Assembly (NCBI RefSeq): GCF_004799665.1
Contig: NZ_CP031310.1
Span: forward strand, 3,278,887 to 3,342,886
Length of the DNA: 64,000 nucleotides
From: Halapricum salinum
GTDB taxonomy: Archaea > Halobacteriota > Halobacteria > Halobacteriales > Haloarculaceae
Reading direction: 5' to 3'
The notes beneath the pieces were generated by a model. It was not told where the DNA came from and did no database searches. It saw only the letters and a program-made list of their open reading frames with translations. Within the stretch, counting starts at the first letter, position 1. Each line of letters begins with the position of its first letter. Shown here one piece after another: positions 53,266-63,078 of this stretch. Position numbers and translations under genes: made by a program.

Positions 53266-54744
53266 TTACCGCCGCGAGACGACCGGCGGATTGTCCGTCT
53301 CCAGGCTCGCCGGCAGACTCGTTTCGCCCATGAGGTATTCGTCGATGTCTCGGGCTGCATCGCGGCCGTCGCCGATGGCCCAGACGATCAGCGAGGGGCC
53401 GGAGTTGGCGTCGCCCGCGGCGAAGACGTTCTCGACGTTGGTCTGATGATCCTCGGTCTCGAAGGTGCCGTGTTCGGTCATCTCCAGGTCGAGGGGGTCG
53501 AACGGCGTCTCCTCGGGCCCCTGGAAGCCGGCGGCGACCAGCACCATCTCGGCGTCGATTCGCATGTCCTCCTCGACGACCTCTTTCTCCCAGCCGTCCT
53601 CGCCCTGCTCCCACTCGACGCGGTGAGCGCGGAGCTCGTCGACTGTTCCGTCGCCGTCGGTGTCGTGGAACTGCTGGGTGTCGACGCAGTACTCCTCGAC
53701 GCCACCCTCTTCCTGAGAGTAGGATTTTTCATACGTTTGGGGCTGGTCGGGCCACTGGTTGCCCTCCGGGCGCTCCTCGGGCGGCCGGGGCAGCAGTTCG
53801 ATCTGGACGACCTGTGCTGCACCCTGTCGGTGAGCGGTCCCGACGCAGTCCGCGCCGGTGTCCCCACCACCCAATACGACGACGCTCTTGCCGTCGGCGT
53901 TCATCTCCTCGGGGACCTCCCAGCCGTCGTTCTGACCGGGGTTGGCCCGCGGGAGGTACTCCATGGCGTAGTGGATCCCGTCCAGATCGATCCCCTCGAT
54001 GGGGAGTTCGATCGGCTTCTGTGAGCCGACGGCGATACACGCCGCGTCGTACTCCTCGTCGAGCTTCTCGGCGGGGATGTCCTCGCCGACTTCGACACCA
54101 CACTCGAAGGTGATGCCCTCTTCGCGGAGCTGGTCGATCCGTCGCTCGACCTTCTTCTTCGAGAATTTGGCGTCCGGGATCCCGTAGCGCATCAGGCCGC
54201 CGGGGTTCTGGTCGCGCTCGTAGACCGTGACGTGGTGACCCGCGCGATTCAGCTGCTGGGCCGCCGCGAGTCCTGCAGGGCCGCTCCCGACGATAGCGAC
54301 TTCCTTGTCTGTGCGCTCCTCGGGCGGATCGGGCTGGATCCAGCCTTCTTCCCAGCCTTTGTCGACGATGGCCCGTTCGATCGACTTGATCGTCACGGGG
54401 TCGTCGTTGTAGTTGAGCGTGCAGGTGTTTTCGCAGGGCGCCGGGCAGTTGTAGCCCGTGAATTCGGGGAAGTTGTTGGTCGCATGGAGTCGTTCGAGGG
54501 CGCGCTTCCAGTCGTCCCGGTAGACCAGGTCGTTCCAGTCGGGGATGATGTTCCCGATGGGACAGCCGCTCATGCAGGCGGGCGTCCCGCAGGACATACA
54601 CCGCTCGCCCTGGGACTTGAGGTGGTCTTCGTCCCACTCCTGCTCCCAGACTTCTTCGAAGTCGTCCTTTCGCTCCTCGGGATCGCGTTTGTGGATCGGT
54701 TCGCGCTTGTTCTTGAGATAGCCGCCGGGGTGTTCCTTGCTCAT
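53266..54744 (-). CDS. gltD: Glutamate synthase small subunit (NADPH)
   Basis: This 492-residue protein has the N-terminal double-cluster domain CMSCGTPACMSGCPIGNIIP and CPAPCENTCTL (about residues 49-107), the FAD site EVAIVGSGPAGLAAAQQLNR (about 149-168) and the NAD(P) site VVVLGGGDTGADCVGTA (about 287-303). It closes with ENVFAAGDANSGPSLIVWAI. It passes electrons from NAD(P)H through FAD and 4Fe-4S clusters to GltB. The ATG overlaps the gltB stop (TGATG), so translation is coupled. It converges on pccX. Confidence 0.95.
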   Translation of the reverse strand: MSKEHPGGYLKNKREPIHKRDPEERKDDFEEVWEQEWDEDHLKSQGERCMSCGTPACMSGCPIGNIIPDWNDLVYRDDWKRALERLHATNNFPEFTGYNCPAPCENTCTLNYNDDPVTIKSIERAIVDKGWEEGWIQPDPPEERTDKEVAIVGSGPAGLAAAQQLNRAGHHVTVYERDQNPGGLMRYGIPDAKFSKKKVERRIDQLREEGITFECGVEVGEDIPAEKLDEEYDAACIAVGSQKPIELPIEGIDLDGIHYAMEYLPRANPGQNDGWEVPEEMNADGKSVVVLGGGDTGADCVGTAHRQGAAQVVQIELLPRPPEERPEGNQWPDQPQTYEKSYSQEEGGVEEYCVDTQQFHDTDGDGTVDELRAHRVEWEQGEDGWEKEVVEEDMRIDAEMVLVAAGFQGPEETPFDPLDLEMTEHGTFETEDHQTNVENVFAAGDANSGPSLIVWAIGDGRDAARDIDEYLMGETSLPASLETDNPPVVSRR

Positions 54745-57700
54745 CAGTCGTCACCCTCCGTTGGGGTCGCAGTGGTCTTCGGTGACTCCGGCGGCGAGAT
54801 CCGGATGTCCTCGCCGTCGGCGAGGCGCTCCTCGACGACCGCGGCGTAGGCGTCGGGCATGACCTTCACGAACTGGTCGAGGTAGGCCTCGAAGTTGTCG
54901 AGGACCTCCTGGCCTTTCTCGCTGCCCGTGTAGCGGACGTGGTTCTCGATCATCCGCTTGATCATCTGGACGTCTCGTTCGCTCTCGACGGCCTCCAGAC
55001 TGACCATGTCCTTGTTGACGTTGTCCTCGAAGTCATCAGACTCGTCGAGGACGTAGGCTTCGCCGCCGGACATGCCGGCTCCGAAGTTCTTGCCCGTGTC
55101 GCCGAGGATGACCGCAATCCCGCCGGTCATGTACTCACAGCCGTGGTCGCCCACGCCTTCGACGACCGTTTTCACGCCGGAATTGCGGACCGCGAAGCGC
55201 TCGCCACCCTGGCCGTTGAAGTACGCCTCACCGTCGGTCGCGCCGTAGAGGGCAACGTTGCCGATGAGGATGTTCTCGTCGGCTTCGTAGCTCGCGTCCT
55301 CCGGGGTTTCGACGACGAGTTTGCCGCCCGAGAGCCCCTTGCCGCAGTAGTCGTTGGCGTCGCCTTCCAGGTGCATCGTGATCCCGTTGGTGAGGAACGC
55401 ACCGAAGGACTGGCCGCCCGTGCCCTCGACATCGATGTCGATGGTGTCCTCGGGCAGGCCATCTTCGCCGTGGTTCTTCGAGACTTCCGAGGCGAGCATC
55501 GCGCCCAGGGTCCGGTCCTCGTTGCCGGCCCGCAGATCGATCGAGACGCCCTCGCCGTTTTCGATGGCGGGCTCGGCCTCGGCGAGCAGTTCCTGGTCGA
55601 GTTTCTCGTCCAGGCCGTGGTTCTGCTCGGTCGTCTTCTGCAGGTCGTCGCCCGTCGGCTCCCAGAGGAGTTCCGAGAGGTCGACGTGCTTGGCCTTGGG
55701 ATGCTCGATGTCTTTCTGTTCGAGCAGGTCGACCCGGCCGATCGCTTCCTCGATGGACTCGAAGCCGAGTTCGGCCAGATATTCCCGGACCTCCTGAGCC
55801 ATGTGGCGCATGTAGTTGGCGACGTACTCGGGGTCGCCGGGGAACCGCTCCCGCAGGTCCTCGTCCTGCGTCGCGACGCCGACCGAACAGGTGTTGTTGT
55901 GACACTGCCGTAGCATAAGACAGCCACAGGTGATGAGCGGCGCAGTACCAAATCCGTACTCCTCGGCTCCGAGCAGGGCGCCGACCAGCACGTCGCGGCC
56001 GGTCTTCATGCCGCCGTCGACACGGACCTTGATCCGCGAGCGCAGCCCGTTCTCGACGAGCACCTGCTGGGCCTCGGCCAGCCCGAGCTCCCACGGCAGG
56101 CCCGCGTTCTTGATCGACGTCTGTGGGGAGGCCCCGGTCCCGCCGGACGCGCCCGAGATGAGGACCGAGTCGGCCTTGCCTTTCGAGACGCCGGCCGCGA
56201 TGACGCCCACGCCCGCCTCGGAGACGAGTTTGACGTGGACGCCAGCGTCCTTGTTCGAACATTTGAGGTCGTGGATGAGCTGGGCCAGATCCTCGATCGA
56301 GTAGATGTCGTGGTGTGGCGGCGGCGAGATCAGCGGCACACCCGGCGTCGTCGAGCGGGTGTCGGCGATAATCTCGTTGACCTTCTCACCGGGGAGATGG
56401 CCACCTTCACCGGGTTTCGATCCCTGGGCCATCTTGATCTCCAGCATCTCGGCGTTGGCGAGGTAGTAGCTCGTCACTCCGAAGCGGCCCGAAGCGACCT
56501 GTTTGTTCGCACATTCGCGTTCGGTGCCGAACCGTTCGACGGGTTCACCACCTTCGCCCGTGCCCGCGAAGCCGCCGACGCGGTTCATCCCCGCGGCGAG
56601 GGTCTCGTGGGCTTCCTTGCTGAGCGAGCCGAACGACATCGACCCCGAGAAGAAGCGCTGGGTGATCTCCTCGACCGGCTGGACCTCCTCGATGGGGATC
56701 GATTCGCGCTCCTCGGTGTCGAAGTCCAGCAGCCCGCGGAGGGTCTGCAGGCGCTCCTCTTGGTCGTTGATCATCGAGGCGAACTCCTTGTAGGCCTCGT
56801 AATCGTCGTTCTGGGTGGCGTCCTGAAGCGTGCCGATCGTGCTCGGGTTCCACTGGTGGAACTCGCCGTCACGGCGCCAGTTGAGTTCGCCACCCTGATC
56901 GAGGTGGAGCGAGCCGCTGATCTGGGCCTCGAAGCCGTACTCGTGGCGTTCGAGCACGTCGTGTTCGAGTTCTTCGAGACCGATCCCTTCGGTGCGGTTC
57001 TCGGTCCCGCGGAAGTACTCCTCGACGAAGTCCGAATCGAGACCGACCGCCTCGAAGATCTGGGCACCTTTGTACGATTCCAGCGTGGAGATACCCATCT
57101 TGGACATGACCTTCTGGATCCCGTCCTCGATGGCGTGGCGGTAGTGTTCGAGGGCGTCGTCAATCTCTTCGTCGACGATGTCCTCGTGGACGAGGTTCTC
57201 GATGGTCTCGTAGGCCAGGTACGGCGTCACGGCGTCGGCACCGTAGCCGACGAGCGTACAGAAGTGATGGACCGCACAGGGCTGGCCGCTCTCGACGACC
57301 AATCCCGTGCGCGTGCGCAGGCCCTCGCGAACGAGGTGGTGGTGGACGCCCCCCGTCGCAAGCAGGCTCGGGATCGGAACGCGATCCGGGCCCGTGTTGC
57401 GGTCCGAGAGGACGAGCATCTCGGTGCCGTTTTCGACGGCAGCGGCGGCTTCCTCGCGTATCTCGTCGACGGCGGTTTCGAGGTCCGTGCCCTTCTCGTA
57501 GGTGATGTCGATCGTCTCGGCAGTGATGCCGTTTCGGTCGATATCGGTGACTTTCGCCTGCTGCTGACGGGTGAGGATCGGCGATTCGAGGTAGAGCTGT
57601 CGGCAGTGCTCGGGCGTCTCCCCGAGCAGGTTGCGCTGGTGGCCGACGTGCTGTTCGAGCGACGTGACCGTTTCCTCGCGGATGTAGTCGATCGGCGGGT

Positions 57701-59273
57701 TCGAGACCTGCGCGAACAGCTGCTTGAAGTAGGTAAACAGCGTCTTGTTCCGGCTCGACAGGACAGCCAGCGGCGTGTCGTTACCCATCGCCCCCACGGG
57801 GTCCTTGCCCTTCTCGGCCATCGGCTCGACCAGGCGCTCGACGTGATCGAGCGTGTATCCGAACGCGCGCTGGTAGGCCGTGATCTCGTCGTCGACGTAG
57901 GTGGGCGTCTCCTCGGTGCCGCCGTCGAGGTCTTCGAGATGGACCTCGTGTTCGTCGAGCCACTCGCCGTACTTCTCGTCGGTCAGTCGGTCGAAGATAT
58001 CGTCGTCCGAGACGATGCCGCCCTCGTCGGGGTCGGCGTAGAACATCTGTCCCGGCTGGAGGCGATCTTTGTGGACGACGTTGTCTTCCTCGACTTCCAG
58101 CGCCCCCGTCTCGCTGGCCATCACGAGTCGGTCGTCCTCGGTGACGACGTACCGGCAGGGTCGCAGGCCGTTGCGGTCCAGCACTGCGCCGACTTTGTAG
58201 CCGTCGGTGTAGGCGATCAGCGCCGGGCCGTCCCAGGGCTCGTTGATCGTCGAGTGGTAGCGATACCAGTCCTCGCGGTCTGCCGAGAGCTGGTCGTCCT
58301 GCTCCCAGGCTTCCGGGACGAGCATCCGGAGGGCGTGAGGCATCGAGCGCCCACCTTCCACGAGGAGTTCGAGGACGTTGTCGACGACCGCGGTGTCGGA
58401 CTGGTCCTCGTCGGTGATCGGTTTGAGTTTATCAATTTCGTCGCCAAATTCCGGACTCTCCAGTTCGGCTTCGCGGGCCTGCATCCAGTTGAGGTTCCCC
58501 CGCAGAGTGTTGATCTCGCCGTTGTGGATGATGTTCCGGTAGGGGTGGGCGAGTTCCCACGCGCCGAGCGTGTTCGTCGAGAACCGCGAGTGGACGAACG
58601 CCAGTCGGGAGACGACCCGTTCGTCGCCGAGTTCCGGGTAGTATTCCCGAACCTGTGCGTTGGTGAGCAGCCCCTTGTAGACGGTCTTCCGGCGGTCGAG
58701 AGAGCAGATGTAGAAGCGATCGCTGCCGGCCGGCCGCTGGTCTTCGACGCGGTTCTCGATAACCCGGCGCAGGATGTAGAGACCGGAGTCGATCTCCTCG
58801 GCTTCGAGGTCAGCCTGTGGCTCGACGAAGAACTGCTTGACGTCCGGTTCGGTGGCGCGTGCGGTCTCCCCCAGACTCTCGTTGTTCGTCGGGACGTCTC
58901 GCCACGCGGTGACGTCGAATCCTTCCTCGTCGGCGGCCTCCTCGATCAGGTCCCGGAGTTCCTCGCTCGGTTCGTCCTTCGGGAAGAAGACGACGCCGAC
59001 ACCGTAGTCGTCGAACTCGCCCAGTCCGTCGACCTCGTCGGTGAAGAAGTCGTGTGGCTTCTGGATCAATATCCCGGCGCCGTCGCCGGTGTTCGGTTCC
59101 GCTCCGCGGGCTCCCCGGTGATCGAGATTCTCGAGGAGGTCGAGTCCGTCCTCGATGATCTCGTGCTCGCGATCCCCCGAGAGATCGAGGACGACCCCGA
59201 CCCCGCAGTTGGCCTTCTGACCTGATGGGTCGTACAGCCCGTTTTCAGTCGCTCCATCTACTGTGCGCTTCAT
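54744..59273 (-). CDS. gltB: Glutamate synthase large subunit
   Basis: This protein has 1509 residues from ATG 59273. The 5'-most possible start at 59309 is less likely, because a TATA-like TTTATG sits at 59301-59306. The catalytic N-terminal Cys of the mature glutaminase is in ANCGVGVVLD (residue 23), implying removal of a 22-residue propeptide. The glutaminase domain runs to about 430, followed by the central domain, the FMN barrel with RIKVRVDGGMKTGRDVLVGA, the 3Fe-4S ligands in CGCLMLRQCHNNTC, and a C-terminal GXGXG beta-helix. It makes two glutamates from 2-oxoglutarate and glutamine. Confidence 0.96.
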   Translation of the reverse strand: MKRTVDGATENGLYDPSGQKANCGVGVVLDLSGDREHEIIEDGLDLLENLDHRGARGAEPNTGDGAGILIQKPHDFFTDEVDGLGEFDDYGVGVVFFPKDEPSEELRDLIEEAADEEGFDVTAWRDVPTNNESLGETARATEPDVKQFFVEPQADLEAEEIDSGLYILRRVIENRVEDQRPAGSDRFYICSLDRRKTVYKGLLTNAQVREYYPELGDERVVSRLAFVHSRFSTNTLGAWELAHPYRNIIHNGEINTLRGNLNWMQAREAELESPEFGDEIDKLKPITDEDQSDTAVVDNVLELLVEGGRSMPHALRMLVPEAWEQDDQLSADREDWYRYHSTINEPWDGPALIAYTDGYKVGAVLDRNGLRPCRYVVTEDDRLVMASETGALEVEEDNVVHKDRLQPGQMFYADPDEGGIVSDDDIFDRLTDEKYGEWLDEHEVHLEDLDGGTEETPTYVDDEITAYQRAFGYTLDHVERLVEPMAEKGKDPVGAMGNDTPLAVLSSRNKTLFTYFKQLFAQVSNPPIDYIREETVTSLEQHVGHQRNLLGETPEHCRQLYLESPILTRQQQAKVTDIDRNGITAETIDITYEKGTDLETAVDEIREEAAAAVENGTEMLVLSDRNTGPDRVPIPSLLATGGVHHHLVREGLRTRTGLVVESGQPCAVHHFCTLVGYGADAVTPYLAYETIENLVHEDIVDEEIDDALEHYRHAIEDGIQKVMSKMGISTLESYKGAQIFEAVGLDSDFVEEYFRGTENRTEGIGLEELEHDVLERHEYGFEAQISGSLHLDQGGELNWRRDGEFHQWNPSTIGTLQDATQNDDYEAYKEFASMINDQEERLQTLRGLLDFDTEERESIPIEEVQPVEEITQRFFSGSMSFGSLSKEAHETLAAGMNRVGGFAGTGEGGEPVERFGTERECANKQVASGRFGVTSYYLANAEMLEIKMAQGSKPGEGGHLPGEKVNEIIADTRSTTPGVPLISPPPHHDIYSIEDLAQLIHDLKCSNKDAGVHVKLVSEAGVGVIAAGVSKGKADSVLISGASGGTGASPQTSIKNAGLPWELGLAEAQQVLVENGLRSRIKVRVDGGMKTGRDVLVGALLGAEEYGFGTAPLITCGCLMLRQCHNNTCSVGVATQDEDLRERFPGDPEYVANYMRHMAQEVREYLAELGFESIEEAIGRVDLLEQKDIEHPKAKHVDLSELLWEPTGDDLQKTTEQNHGLDEKLDQELLAEAEPAIENGEGVSIDLRAGNEDRTLGAMLASEVSKNHGEDGLPEDTIDIDVEGTGGQSFGAFLTNGITMHLEGDANDYCGKGLSGGKLVVETPEDASYEADENILIGNVALYGATDGEAYFNGQGGERFAVRNSGVKTVVEGVGDHGCEYMTGGIAVILGDTGKNFGAGMSGGEAYVLDESDDFEDNVNKDMVSLEAVESERDVQMIKRMIENHVRYTGSEKGQEVLDNFEAYLDQFVKVMPDAYAAVVEERLADGEDIRISPPESPKTTATPTEGDD

Positions 59274-59300
59274 CTGTGTATACGTGTGGAAATTGGAGGC

Positions 59301-59306
59301 ATAAAT
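59301..59306 (-). promoter_or_regulatory. gltB TATA box
   Basis: GATTTATGC on the minus strand (TATA core 59301-59306) lies 28-33 bases before ATG 59273, predicting a leaderless gltBD mRNA. The 130-base spacer to the divergent-side GNAT is A/T-rich for this genome. Confidence 0.5.
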
Positions 59307-59407
59307 CAAACGATATCCATGGTAGTCTCCGGCAAGACGCTAGTAATCTTACAATCATTAAAATTCCTAATACACACACCCATACCGACCGCCATCTGTC
59401 GGTCGGG

Positions 59408-59866
59408 TCACAGCAGTTTCTCGAAGACGACTGCGTCCAGTCCATACCACTCTCCGTCCCCGACGGATTCGAACCCCAGATCCTCGAAGAATGCCCGACT
59501 CACGTCGGGCGCGGTCGCGGTCAGCGTCTCGACATCGTGTTCGCGCGCGTGAGTTTCGAGCCGGTCGAGTAGCTGTGTCGCGAAGCCTTCGCGCTGATAG
59601 TCCGGGCTCGTGAGTATCGACAGTAGTTCACCATGTTCGCGGTCGAGAACTCCGTACGAGACGGGCGTGATCTCGGTCTCGGCGACGAGCACGCGAGACC
59701 TGTCGTTGTCGATCCACGCTGAAAGGTCGTCGTCGACAGTCGCGACGAGGTCGCCGACGGTCTTGCGGTCGTACTCGTCCTGAAACGCAGCCTTGAGCGC
59801 CTGTCCGCGGAGGATTCGCAGGCCTGTCTCGTCCTCGGGGTCGGCGTCGCGGATCGTGACCTCCAT
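59408..59866 (-). CDS. GNAT-family N-acetyltransferase
   Basis: This 152-residue protein has the CoA-binding loop SPDYQREGFATQLLDRLETH (about residues 88-107) and a terminal AFFEDLGFESVGDGEWYGLD segment. N-terminal sequence TIRDADPEDETGLRILRGQA is typical of small-molecule or protein acetyltransferases in haloarchaea. It lies upstream of gltB on the same strand with a 134-base gap and its own start, and is divergent from the Bat-type regulator. Substrate unknown. Confidence 0.88.
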   Translation of the reverse strand: MEVTIRDADPEDETGLRILRGQALKAAFQDEYDRKTVGDLVATVDDDLSAWIDNDRSRVLVAETEITPVSYGVLDREHGELLSILTSPDYQREGFATQLLDRLETHAREHDVETLTATAPDVSRAFFEDLGFESVGDGEWYGLDAVVFEKLL

Positions 59867-59944
59867 TATTCTGTCTTCTCAGTTCCAGGACCTTGACCGT
59901 CTCGGTCGCCAAGCTATTTTTCCCCGGTTCGCGTGCTGTCCGAC

Positions 59945-60610
59945 ATGCGCTACCTCCGCGCGAAACTCGACTTGCCGCCCGAATTACGACACCCGATGCA
60001 GGAGTGGATCCGCGAGACGGACCATATCGAGCGCGAGGAACTGCTGACCTGGAACGTCCTCCCAGGGAGAGACCACGAGTACGCGCTGTTCTACGTCGTC
60101 GGGGACCAGGACGCCTACCGCGAGGCCGTCCGAGGGGTCGACTCGATATCCGACGTCACGCTCACGACCATCGACGACGGAAGTTTCTACAGCTACGTCT
60201 GCCAGCAGACCCGCGAGGCCGACGACGCCTGGCGGATGGTCTTCGCCGACCTGAATCTCGTGGTGATGCCACCCATCGTCTACGACAGTCGTGCTCGGAC
60301 CCATATGACTATTGTCGGAGAAGCGGAGTCGCTGAGCACGCTGGTCGAGCAACTCGAAGCCGGTCCCGGACTGGGCGTCGAGGTGCTGGAACTGGGCGAA
60401 TTCGATCGCCGGCACGGGACGATCGCCGGGGACCTGACAGATCGCCAGCTCGAACTGGTCGAGACCGCTGCAGAACTGGGGTACTACGCGGTGCCCCGGG
60501 AAGCCTCGCTGGCGGACGTGGCTACCGAGGTTGATGTGGCGCGGAGTACCGCCTCGACAGTGCTTCGCAGGGCAGAGTCGAACGTCATGCAAGCGCTCGT
60601 TGGGAACTGA
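59945..60610 (+). CDS. Bat-type HTH_10 transcriptional regulator
   Basis: This 221-residue protein starts at ATG 59945 (MRYLRAKLDLPPELRHPMQE). The N-terminal GAF/BAT-like ligand domain (to about 150) is followed by HTH_10: LTDRQLELVETAAELGYYAV, then ASLADVATEVDVARSTASTV (about residues 165-210). It belongs to the same broad family as the regulator at 14710 but differs strongly in the N-terminal domain, so it should sense something else. It is divergent from the GNAT gene; target genes are not evident. Confidence 0.88.
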   Translation: MRYLRAKLDLPPELRHPMQEWIRETDHIEREELLTWNVLPGRDHEYALFYVVGDQDAYREAVRGVDSISDVTLTTIDDGSFYSYVCQQTREADDAWRMVFADLNLVVMPPIVYDSRARTHMTIVGEAESLSTLVEQLEAGPGLGVEVLELGEFDRRHGTIAGDLTDRQLELVETAAELGYYAVPREASLADVATEVDVARSTASTVLRRAESNVMQALVGN

Positions 60611-61266
60611 GACTCTACGGCGTCTGTTTTCGGTTCCGGTCACTCGCTGGTCTCTTGATGCGAATAACTGCTGAGCGGCGCGCGCTGGCGAACCCTCGTG
60701 GTGAGCCGACGCCGCGCGAGGGATGAGTCCGCGACCGCAGGGAGCGGTCGAATCGGCTGGGGCGGGTGTGGATCACTGTGGGCGAGACTGAGCCGAACGA
60801 AGTGAGGCGAGGGTCGAAAGACGAGCGTAGCGAGTCTTTCGGGACTGAAAGGGGCGGGGCTTTCTGGCCGTTCCGAGCTGTGCGTGAACAGACGAGCAGA
60901 CCCAGAAAGCCCCCGGGCGCTACGGTCCCGCAGCTCGCTGCGCTCCAGCGGATGCTTGCGTCACCGGGGTTCCCGTAGCACCCGGCCCCTTTCAGTCCCA
61001 CCCTCAGCACTGTAACCAGGCCACACCCTCCCCAGCCGACTCACTCGCCTTCGGTTCGTTCGTCCCTCGCACGATTCTGTCGCGACACGCTCACGGCTTC
61101 GCCGTTCGCAACGCGGTCGCAGGCGACCGCGCAGGTCGCGACCGCGTGCGCCAGATGTGGATTCCAAAATCCATGGCCCGCAGAACCATCGATACCAAGA
61201 AGACACACCAACTCATTCGCTCCAGTCGCGCGTACTTTTAAGCCCGAACCGCTCACAAGGTGGGAT
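60611..61266. repeat. 656-base gene-free region with nested inverted repeats
   Basis: No supported gene. At the core is a composite structure: outer arms GGGACTGAAAGGGGC (60841-60855) and GCCCCTTTCAGTCCC (60985-60999). Inside them are two side stems: GGGGCTTTCTGG (60856-60867) with CCAGAAAGCCCC (60902-60913), and GGGCGCTACGG (60915-60925) with CCCGTAGCACCC (60972-60983, imperfect). A small stem GAAAGAC/GTCTTTC precedes at 60816-60840. The flanks hold many short GCGAG/CTCGC-type imperfect repeats (for example at 60790-60812 and 61040-61075). The left and right edges carry no clear direct repeat. The last 60 bases are the pccA promoter. Confidence 0.7.
61236..61241 (+). promoter_or_regulatory. 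pccA TATA-like element
   Basis: TTTTAA in GTACTTTTAAGC lies 26-31 bases before the pccA ATG at 61267; pccA therefore has its own promoter independent of pccBX. Confidence 0.55.
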
Positions 61267-63069
61267 ATGTTCGAGAAGGTCCTCGTCGCGAACCGTGGCG
61301 AGATCGCCGTGCGCGTGATGCGTGCCTGCGAAGAACTGGGGATCGAGACCGTCGCCGTCTACTCGGACGCCGACAAACACGCGGGGCACGTCCGCTACGC
61401 CGACGAAGCCTACAACGTCGGCCCGGCCCGCGCCGCCGACTCCTATCTCGATCAGGACGCCATCGTCGAGGCAGCCCAGAAAGCCGACGCCGACGCGATC
61501 CACCCCGGCTACGGCTTCCTCGCGGAAAACGCCGACTTCGCCGCCAAAGTCCAGCAAGCGGACGGGATCACGTGGGTTGGCCCCGACAGCGACGCGATGG
61601 AATCGCTCGGCGAGAAGACCAAAGCCCGCAAGATCATGGACAGCGCGGACGTGCCCATCGTCCCCGGGACGACCGACCCCGTCGAGGATCCCGAAGAGGT
61701 GATCGAGTTCGGCGAGGAACACGGCTTTCCAGTGGCGATCAAGGCCGAGGGCGGCGGTGGCGGCCGCGGGATGAAGATCGTCGAGAGCGCCGCGGAGGCC
61801 GAAGAACAACTGGAAAGCGCCAAACGCGAGGGCGAGGCGTACTTCAGCAACGACTCGGTCTACCTCGAACGCTACCTCGACGGGCCGCGACACATCGAGG
61901 TCCAGATTCTGGCGGATCAGCACGACAACGTCCGCCACCTCGGCGAGCGTGACTGTTCGCTCCAGCGTCGCCACCAGAAAGTGATCGAAGAAGGACCGAG
62001 TCCGGCCATCGACGACGAGATGCGCGAGCAGATCGGCGAAGCAGCGAGGCGGGGCGTCCGCGAAGCCGACTACACCAACGCCGGCACCGTGGAGTTTCTC
62101 GTCTCCGGCGACGAGTTCTACTTCCTCGAAGTCAACACGCGCATCCAAGTCGAGCACACCGTCACCGAGGAGATCACGGGCATCGACATCGTGAAGTGGC
62201 AGTTACGTGTGGCGGCAGGCGGGGAGATCGAGTTCGCACAGGACGACGTCGAGGTCGAGGGGCACGCCATGGAGTTCCGGATCAACGCCGAGAACGCCGC
62301 CAACCAGTTCGCGCCCCAGACCGGCACCCTCGACACCTACGACCCGCCGGGCGGGATCGGCGTGCGGGTCGACGACGCGCTGCGCCAGTGCGATCGGATC
62401 GGCGGCGACTACGACTCGATGGTCGCGAAGTTGATCGTCGAGGCCACCGACCGCGAGGAGTGTCTCGCGCGCTCCCGTCGCGCCCTCGCGGAGTTCGACA
62501 TCGAGGGACTCGTCACGATCGTCCCGTTCCACAGGCTGATGCTCGAAGACGAGACCTTCTGTGCGGGCGAGCACACGACTGACTACCTCGACGAGCACTT
62601 CGACCGCGCGCGGATCGACGAGGCCCAGGAGCGCTGGGGGAGCGAGCCGAGCAGCGAAGACGGAAGCGAAGAGGCCGTCGAACGCGAATTCACAGTCGAA
62701 GTCAACGGGAAGCGCTTCGACGTGACTCTCGAAGACCGCGGCGGGCTGACGGTCCCCGCAGGCGGCGAAACTACCAGCGGCGGGGGGAGCGAGTCCTCCG
62801 CGGGCCCGCGCCGCCAGGAGAGAGAGTCGGAGAGTGCCGACGGCGTCCCCGGCGAGGGCGAGGAAGTAACCGCGGACATGCAGGGGACCATCCTCAGCGT
62901 CGACGTGGCCGAAGGCGACGAGGTCGCGAGCGGAGACGTTCTCTGTGTGCTCGAAGCGATGAAGATGGAGAACGACGTGGTGGCTCCGCGTGGCGGGACG
63001 GTCGAGCACGTCGCCGTCAGCGAGGGCGACAGCGTCGACATGGGTGAGACGCTGTTCGTGATCGGCTGA
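61267..63069 (+). CDS. pccA: Biotin carboxylase/biotin carboxyl carrier (alpha) subunit of propionyl/acetyl-CoA carboxylase
   Basis: This 600-residue protein has the biotin carboxylase domain (1-450) with [33 protein letters not shown], the ATP loop [13 protein letters not shown] and the catalytic [16 protein letters not shown] and [17 protein letters not shown] variable acidic linker follows (about 460-530), and then a biotinyl domain with the modified Lys in [11 protein letters not shown]. It carboxylates its own biotin with bicarbonate and ATP, then passes it to PccB. Only one alpha subunit is seen in the window, so it may also serve other carboxyltransferases. Confidence 0.95.
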   Translation: MFEKVLVANRGEIAVRVMRACEELGIETVAVYSDADKHAGHVRYADEAYNVGPARAADSYLDQDAIVEAAQKADADAIHPGYGFLAENADFAAKVQQADGITWVGPDSDAMESLGEKTKARKIMDSADVPIVPGTTDPVEDPEEVIEFGEEHGFPVAIKAEGGGGGRGMKIVESAAEAEEQLESAKREGEAYFSNDSVYLERYLDGPRHIEVQILADQHDNVRHLGERDCSLQRRHQKVIEEGPSPAIDDEMREQIGEAARRGVREADYTNAGTVEFLVSGDEFYFLEVNTRIQVEHTVTEEITGIDIVKWQLRVAAGGEIEFAQDDVEVEGHAMEFRINAENAANQFAPQTGTLDTYDPPGGIGVRVDDALRQCDRIGGDYDSMVAKLIVEATDREECLARSRRALAEFDIEGLVTIVPFHRLMLEDETFCAGEHTTDYLDEHFDRARIDEAQERWGSEPSSEDGSEEAVEREFTVEVNGKRFDVTLEDRGGLTVPAGGETTSGGGSESSAGPRRQERESESADGVPGEGEEVTADMQGTILSVDVAEGDEVASGDVLCVLEAMKMENDVVAPRGGTVEHVAVSEGDSVDMGETLFVIG

Positions 63070-63078
63070 ACCGGTCGT

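Noticed and set aside
56235..59225. 996-codon open frame on the plus strand opposite gltB
   Set aside because: It is the antisense shadow of a fully conserved gene; long antisense frames are expected from GC-rich codon use, and the translated product shows no domain.
60615..61256. Several 60-130-codon frames in the gene-free region before pccA
   Set aside because: They run through inverted repeats on both strands, have basic low-complexity translations and no promoter or family match.
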